This document shows positions 59,348 through 64,000 of a stretch of DNA of 64,000 bases, one piece after another. This DNA is from Roseateles chitinivorans. GTDB taxonomy: Bacteria; Pseudomonadota; Gammaproteobacteria; Burkholderiales; Burkholderiaceae_C. The translations under genes and the position numbers were made by a program. The first letter of the stretch is position 1; each line of letters opens with the position of its first letter. Below the pieces are notes generated by a model. It was given only the letters and a program-made list of their open reading frames with translations. It searched no databases and was not told the origin of the DNA. The stretch is taken from assembly GCF_002761755.1 (NCBI RefSeq), contig NZ_PEOG01000007.1, positions 1 through 64,000 on the forward strand. Direction: 5' to 3'.

Positions 59348-60121
59348 TCAACCCTGGACGGCCTGCGCCAGCGCCACGAACTCGGCCACCGGCACTTCCT
59401 CGGCGCGGCGTTGCAGGTCGAATTCGCCTTCGAAGCCGCGGGCATCCAACCATTTCCCCAGCGAGTGCCGCAGCAGTTTGCGACGCTGGGAGAACGCCGA
59501 CGCCACCAGCTCGCTGAGCAGCGCCTCCTCGAGGCGGGCGGGTGCCGGCAGCGGCACCATGCGCACGATCGCCGAGTCGACCCGCGGTGGCGGATCGAAG
59601 GCCTCCGGCGGCACGTCGAACAATGCCTCGACGTCATACCGCCATTGCAGCATCACGCTCAGCCGGCCGTAGTCCTTGCCGCCGGGCCCGGCGGCCATGC
59701 GGTCGACGACCTCCTTCTGCAGCATGAAGGTCTGGTCCACCACATGGTCCACCACGCCGAGCAGATGGAAGAGGATCGGCGAGGAGATGTTGTAAGGCAG
59801 GTTCCCGACCACCTTCAGCTTGCGGCCCCGTTCCGCGGCGAGCGCCGCGAAGTCGACCTTCAGCACGTCTGACTCGATCACGGTCACATCGCCACGCTTG
59901 CGCATGCGCGCAGCCAGGTCGCGGTCCAGCTCGATGACGGTGAGCGGCCGGCTCGACGCCGGCAGCCGCTGCAGCAGCGGCAGCGTCATCGCGCCCAGGC
60001 CAGGACCGATCTCGACCATCGCCTGGTCCTCGCCCGGACCGATGGCGTCGATGATGCCGTCGATGACGGCCTTGTCGGTCAGGAAGTGCTGGCCGAAGCG
60101 CTTGCGCGCGACATGTCCCAT
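59348..60121 (-). CDS. rsmA: 16S rRNA dimethyladenosine transferase
   Basis: 257-residue SAM enzyme dimethylating A1518 and A1519 of 16S rRNA. RFGQHFL start, [15 protein letters not shown] (motif I), ESDVLKVDF and the catalytic [15 protein letters not shown] are typical. Full length. Downstream of surA, 18 bases apart. Confidence 0.96.
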   Translation of the reverse strand: MGHVARKRFGQHFLTDKAVIDGIIDAIGPGEDQAMVEIGPGLGAMTLPLLQRLPASSRPLTVIELDRDLAARMRKRGDVTVIESDVLKVDFAALAAERGRKLKVVGNLPYNISSPILFHLLGVVDHVVDQTFMLQKEVVDRMAAGPGGKDYGRLSVMLQWRYDVEALFDVPPEAFDPPPRVDSAIVRMVPLPAPARLEEALLSELVASAFSQRRKLLRHSLGKWLDARGFEGEFDLQRRAEEVPVAEFVALAQAVQG

Positions 60122-60139
60122 GAACTCAGTCCCGGCCGC

Positions 60140-61543
60140 TCAGTCCAGCCACTCGCGCGTCTCGATGAAGGCGCGGGCGCGCATTTCCTTCATCCAATCG
60201 TTGTACGCGTCGTCGTACTTGCGCTCGCGCAGCGCATTGCGCGCCTGTTCGCGCAGCTGCTTGTTGTCGAGCACCACATCGCGGCGCTCCATCACCTGGA
60301 TCAGATGGATACCGAAGCGCGACGGCACCGGATCCGAGATGCCCTTGAGCGGCAGCGCGTCCATGGCCTGCTCGAACTCGGGCACGAAGCCGCCCGGCGA
60401 CACCCAGCCCAGGTCGCCGCCTTCCTGCGCGCTGCCGTCTTCCGAGTTGGCGCGGGCCAATTGCTCGAAGGTGGCGCGGCCGGACTCGATCGCACGCTTG
60501 AACTCCACCAGCCGGCGCGTGGCCTGCTCCGGGCTCAGCTGTTCGGACGGGCGCAGCAGGATGTGACGCGCACGGGTCTGGACGACCACATTGATCGAGG
60601 CCTTGCCGGTCTGGCGCTCGATCAGCTTCAACACATGGAAACCCGCCTCGGAGCGCAGCAGTTCGGGACGCACCTCGCCAGGCTTCAGGTCCTTGACCGC
60701 ATCGACGAAGACATCCGGCAGCTTGTCCGCCGCCCGGAGGCCGATCTCGCCGCCGCGGTTCTTGTTGGCGTCTTCCGACACCTCGCGGGCGACCTTGGCG
60801 AAGTCCTCGCCCGCCTTCACCCGCGCCAGCGCCGATTCGGCGCGCGCCTTGCGCTCGGCCAGGACGATCGGGCCGGCGCCTTCCGGCACCGGCACCAGGA
60901 TCTGCGCCACGTTCAGCTGCGCGCGGCCTTGCAGCGCGGCCTGACGCTCGTCCAGATACTTGTCGATGTCTCCGTCGGTGACGCGGATCCGGCCCTGCAC
61001 CTCGCGCTCGCGCACCCGCTCGCTGAGCATCTGGTCGCGCAGGTTCTCGCGGAAGCGCTTGAAGTCGATGCCTTCAGCGGCCAGGCGCTGGCGCAGTTCC
61101 GGCATCGTCAGCTTGTTCTGCGTGGCCACGTTCGCGACCACCCGGTCCAGCTCCGGCTCGTCGACCCGGGGACCGTTCTCGCGCGCGTAGGTGACGACCA
61201 CGCGCTCGTCGATCAGACTGTCCAGGGCCTGCTTGTGCAGCAGTTCGTTGGTGACGTTCTGGCCGCGCTGGCGGGCTTCCTCGCGCATGCGCTCGGTGCG
61301 CTGGATCACTTCCGACGCCGCCACGATGTCGGTGTTGACGATCGCCGCGATGTAGTCGCCAGGCTTGAGCTGGCGCTGTTCGACCACCGGGCGGCTCGGT
61401 GCCGCGGCGGCCGCCGATGCGGCCGGGGCGGGGGCGGCGGGCCGCGTCTGCGCCGAGGATGCCGAGCCGGCCAGGGCGGCGGTCAGGGACAGGAGCGTGG
61501 CCGCCACAGGCTTGAGATGTCGCATCGAACGCAGTTCAGTCAT
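60140..61543 (-). CDS. surA: periplasmic chaperone and peptidyl-prolyl isomerase
   Basis: 467-residue protein that escorts outer-membrane proteins to BAM. Signal peptide to about residue 31, an Ala/Pro linker, the SurA N-domain, then two parvulin repeats (SALARVKAGEDFAKVAREVSED and FEQLARANSEDGSAQEGGDLGW), with C-terminal helix. ATG at 61541-61543 overlaps lptD by eight bases; MRHLK at 61525 is an alternative start. pdxA, often between surA and rsmA, is absent. Confidence 0.93.
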   Translation of the reverse strand: MTELRSMRHLKPVAATLLSLTAALAGSASSAQTRPAAPAPAASAAAAAPSRPVVEQRQLKPGDYIAAIVNTDIVAASEVIQRTERMREEARQRGQNVTNELLHKQALDSLIDERVVVTYARENGPRVDEPELDRVVANVATQNKLTMPELRQRLAAEGIDFKRFRENLRDQMLSERVREREVQGRIRVTDGDIDKYLDERQAALQGRAQLNVAQILVPVPEGAGPIVLAERKARAESALARVKAGEDFAKVAREVSEDANKNRGGEIGLRAADKLPDVFVDAVKDLKPGEVRPELLRSEAGFHVLKLIERQTGKASINVVVQTRARHILLRPSEQLSPEQATRRLVEFKRAIESGRATFEQLARANSEDGSAQEGGDLGWVSPGGFVPEFEQAMDALPLKGISDPVPSRFGIHLIQVMERRDVVLDNKQLREQARNALRERKYDDAYNDWMKEMRARAFIETREWLD

Positions 61544-63950
61544 AAGTGCCAAAAGCCGACCGCTCGGAGCTGAGCGATCGGTAACCCGGAATATTGTCTC
61601 TCAACACCTTCAGGGCATTGGAGCCCAGCGGCGACAGGCCGACCAGCTCCAGCTGCAGGATCAGCCGGGTATTGGTTTCCGCCCGACCCGTGGCCTGGCG
61701 TTCGGCGCCGACACGCAAGATCCAGCAGCCCGAGTCGTACTCGGCACCGATGACGGAATCGGTGAAGCGCTTGTCGCGCATGCTGTACTGCAGGCGGCCC
61801 GCGCCGTACCAGGCGCCGGCGCATCCCGGTCCGCCCGCCACCGCCTTGCGGTCCGGTCCGAACAGCGGCCACTGCCAGGCCAGCTCGACCTGCTCGCTCT
61901 GGCCGCGCGCGAGCCGATAGGACGCGCTGACGGTGCGGAACGGACCCGGCGAGTAGCGCAGCCGCAGCACCGTCCGCTCGACCTTGCCGTCGGAGGAATT
62001 CAGCTGCAGCGTGCTGTCGGTCCACCAGGCCTGGTTCAGGTGGGCGGAGGCCAGCAGCACCACGTCCGAGAGGCGGTGCGTCTGCGGCGTGCCGTCCGGC
62101 GTGATGCGCTGGTTGCGGAACAGGTAGCGCTGAACCATGCCCAGGCGCAGCTGTTCCTCGCCCTTCTCGTCCTCGATCCAGCGCGTGGTGGCGCCGAAGG
62201 CCAGCATGTTGGCGTCGTTGACGCGGTCGACGCCGGAGAACTGGTTCTCCGCGAAGACCGAGTCGAAGTTGTAGTCGCGCGGCGCCGCGTCGAAGTTGGG
62301 GATCAGGCTCTGGTCGCGATACGGCGTGTTCACGTAGAGCAGGCGCGGTTCGAGCGTCTGGCGCATCGCCTGGCCGAACAGCGAGGTGTTGCGCTCCAGG
62401 ATCCAGCCGTGGTCGACGCTGAAGGTCGGGATCGTGCGACCGATCGAGCGCCGGCCGGTGGCGTCGACGGCCTGATCCAGGTTGTAGCTGGCCGCGTTGA
62501 CCGACAGCTTAGGGATCAGCCACCAGGCCGCGCCGCTGAAGGGCAGGCTGACGTGACCCAGCAGGTGCATGCGTTCGCCGGTCTGCGTCTGGGAGCTGAG
62601 CGCGCCGCCGGGCAGGTCGAAACGGTTGTACTCGACCTCCAGCCCGCCTTCCAGGCGCGCGCGGCGGCCGGTGGGCAGGTAGCCGGCGAGCACCGATTCA
62701 TCGGCCCCCGTCTGCAGCCGCACGCCGATCTGCGGCGAGCGCTGGTACGGGGAGGCGAACTGGTCTTCCACCTGCGCGACCTGCAGCGGCTGCCACTTCT
62801 GCACCCGCGCGTAGGTCTGCATCTCACCCCAGTTGAAGCTGAAGTCGCGCTGCGTGCGCAGGTCGGTCGACAGCAGGCGCGGCGTCTGGGACAGCATGCG
62901 GCTGCGCAGATCCTTCCAGTAGTCGTCGTCGGAGACGCGCTCGGTGTGGACGTTGTAGGTCCAGTTCGGCGTGATGTCGCCGTCGCCGTTCAGGCGCAGG
63001 TCCCAGCGCGAGCGGCCGGTCACGCGGTCGTGGGGCAGCAGCGCGTAGTCGATCTGGCCGCGATGGCCGGGCTCCAGGTAGCGGAACTGGCTGTCCACGC
63101 CCGGGCCGCGCCGGGTCATGACGAAGGGCGTGATCGTGGCGTCGCGGTTGGGCGCGATGCTCCAGTAGAAGGGCTGGCTGTACTCGACGCCGCTGCGGTT
63201 GTCGATGTTGACGTTGGGCGGCAGCAGGCCGGACTTGGGTTGGTCGCCGAGCGGGAAGCTCAGCGACGGCGCGGCCAGGATGGGCACGCCCAGGAAGCGC
63301 ACCACCGCATCCTTGGCCACGCCCTCGCCCGCATCGAAGTCCAGGTTCAGGCTGCTGGTGACGAGCTCCCAGTCGCGCTGGCCCTTCTTGCCGGCCTTGG
63401 CGTCCTGCAGGTCCTGCTCGCCCTTTTCCGACACCGGGCAGGTCGAGTAGGTCGCCTCGTCCGCGCGCATGCGCTGGTCGCCGAGGAAATGCAGCGCCTT
63501 GGCGCTGCCGCTGCCGCCGGTCGCGGCGAAGAAATAGGTCGGGCTCTCGAGCTGGCCTTCGAACTTGTCGACGACCAGCTCCAGCTTGGGACCCCGCAGC
63601 ACGGCGCCGTTCTGGCTGAGCTCCACGTCGCCCTCGGCCGTGGCCAGGTCCTGGGGATAGTCGTAGCGCAGCGTCTTCGACTTCAGCAGCATGCCCCCGT
63701 AGCGCAGTTGCACGTCGCCTTCGGCGGTGGAGGTCTGGTCCATCTCGCTGGTGATGCGATCGGCGCTGAGCGCCATCGCAGGACGGGCATCCTTGCGCTT
63801 GGTCTGGTGCAGCTGCTTGACCGACTTGAGGATCAGGGGCTGGCCGGTGGACTCCTGCGCCTGCGCCGAAGACACGGCGACCGCGGGCAGCGCGACCGCC
63901 AAGGCGGCGGCCAGGGAGATCGGACGGGGTCGGGAAACCGGAGGGCGCAT
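61536..63950 (-). CDS. lptD: LPS-assembly outer-membrane protein
   Basis: 804-residue beta-barrel that inserts LPS in the outer leaflet with LptE. Signal peptide (1-31), an OstA-like beta-jellyroll N-domain (about 60-170: ADRITSEMDQTSTAEGDVQLRYGG), then a long barrel of alternating strands. Cys residues occur in YSTCPV (about residue 172) and near the end (GGPGCAG, GCWILR), candidates for the LptD disulfides. Start ATG at 63948-63950. Full length. 50 bases to the window edge. Confidence 0.93.
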   Translation of the reverse strand: MRPPVSRPRPISLAAALAVALPAVAVSSAQAQESTGQPLILKSVKQLHQTKRKDARPAMALSADRITSEMDQTSTAEGDVQLRYGGMLLKSKTLRYDYPQDLATAEGDVELSQNGAVLRGPKLELVVDKFEGQLESPTYFFAATGGSGSAKALHFLGDQRMRADEATYSTCPVSEKGEQDLQDAKAGKKGQRDWELVTSSLNLDFDAGEGVAKDAVVRFLGVPILAAPSLSFPLGDQPKSGLLPPNVNIDNRSGVEYSQPFYWSIAPNRDATITPFVMTRRGPGVDSQFRYLEPGHRGQIDYALLPHDRVTGRSRWDLRLNGDGDITPNWTYNVHTERVSDDDYWKDLRSRMLSQTPRLLSTDLRTQRDFSFNWGEMQTYARVQKWQPLQVAQVEDQFASPYQRSPQIGVRLQTGADESVLAGYLPTGRRARLEGGLEVEYNRFDLPGGALSSQTQTGERMHLLGHVSLPFSGAAWWLIPKLSVNAASYNLDQAVDATGRRSIGRTIPTFSVDHGWILERNTSLFGQAMRQTLEPRLLYVNTPYRDQSLIPNFDAAPRDYNFDSVFAENQFSGVDRVNDANMLAFGATTRWIEDEKGEEQLRLGMVQRYLFRNQRITPDGTPQTHRLSDVVLLASAHLNQAWWTDSTLQLNSSDGKVERTVLRLRYSPGPFRTVSASYRLARGQSEQVELAWQWPLFGPDRKAVAGGPGCAGAWYGAGRLQYSMRDKRFTDSVIGAEYDSGCWILRVGAERQATGRAETNTRLILQLELVGLSPLGSNALKVLRDNIPGYRSLSSERSAFGTYD

Positions 63951-64000
63951 CAGGCGGGCAGCGTCTTGCAGAGGTCAGGCGGCCGCGCGTCGGTCGCGCC

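Overview
This window is GC-rich chromosome from a betaproteobacterium of the order Burkholderiales, most like the Roseateles/Mitsuaria/Rubrivivax group. The evidence is gene order plus protein character: rsmB-DUF4390-ntrY-ntrX, hpf-ptsN-hprK, bamE-dapB, leuS-lptE-holA, rsmA-surA-lptD, and a truncated globin next to a DUF3034 protein. Genus is inference; no rRNA gene is present.

Left core block (1-17.8 kb): a PAS sensor histidine kinase, an AEC transporter, a GNAT acetyltransferase, a fused two-unit M16 peptidase, proA, a secreted DUF4139 protein, queC, a LemA-like protein, folE, then rsmB, a DUF4390 protein, an NtrY-type kinase and an NtrX-type regulator that lacks the AAA+ domain. A tRNA-Phe(GAA) gene closes this block.

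Accessory island (about 17.8-31.9 kb): codon and base usage turn visibly less GC-rich, most genes are small and of unknown function, and several resemble orphan immunity-type families (DUF6881-, DUF7660- and DUF6896-like). Between 21 and 24.7 kb these genes are interleaved with at least four decayed IS66 tnpC 3' ends and three copies of a 27-bp IS66-type terminal repeat. An intact IS1182-family element with a 4-bp target duplication sits at 25.9-27.6 kb. The most notable structure is at 30.2-31.84 kb: three promoterless same-strand small genes, each followed by an integron attC recombination site, with no integrase in the window (a CALIN-type cassette cluster). The third attC has a decayed core and lies at the edge of the core genome.

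Right core block (31.95-64 kb): exported truncated haemoglobin + DUF3034 protein, gloA, a ferritin-like diiron protein, an exported glutathione peroxidase, corA, hpf, ptsN-hprK (nitrogen-PTS branch), fur, bamE-dapB, an ExbB/ExbD pair, leuS-lptE-holA, a cupredoxin next to a GGDEF/EAL protein, the cluster dctS-dctR-like / thiL / pgpA / pncC, a divergent malic enzyme (maeB), an orphan barstar, and the outer-membrane-biogenesis set rsmA-surA-lptD. Several genes overlap by 4-8 bases (bamE/dapB, thiL/pgpA, dctS/dctR, lptD/surA), which indicates cotranscription. Two long gene-free stretches (35.67-36.26 kb and 37.25-37.96 kb) are discussed; the first ends in an orphan terminator and may encode a small RNA.
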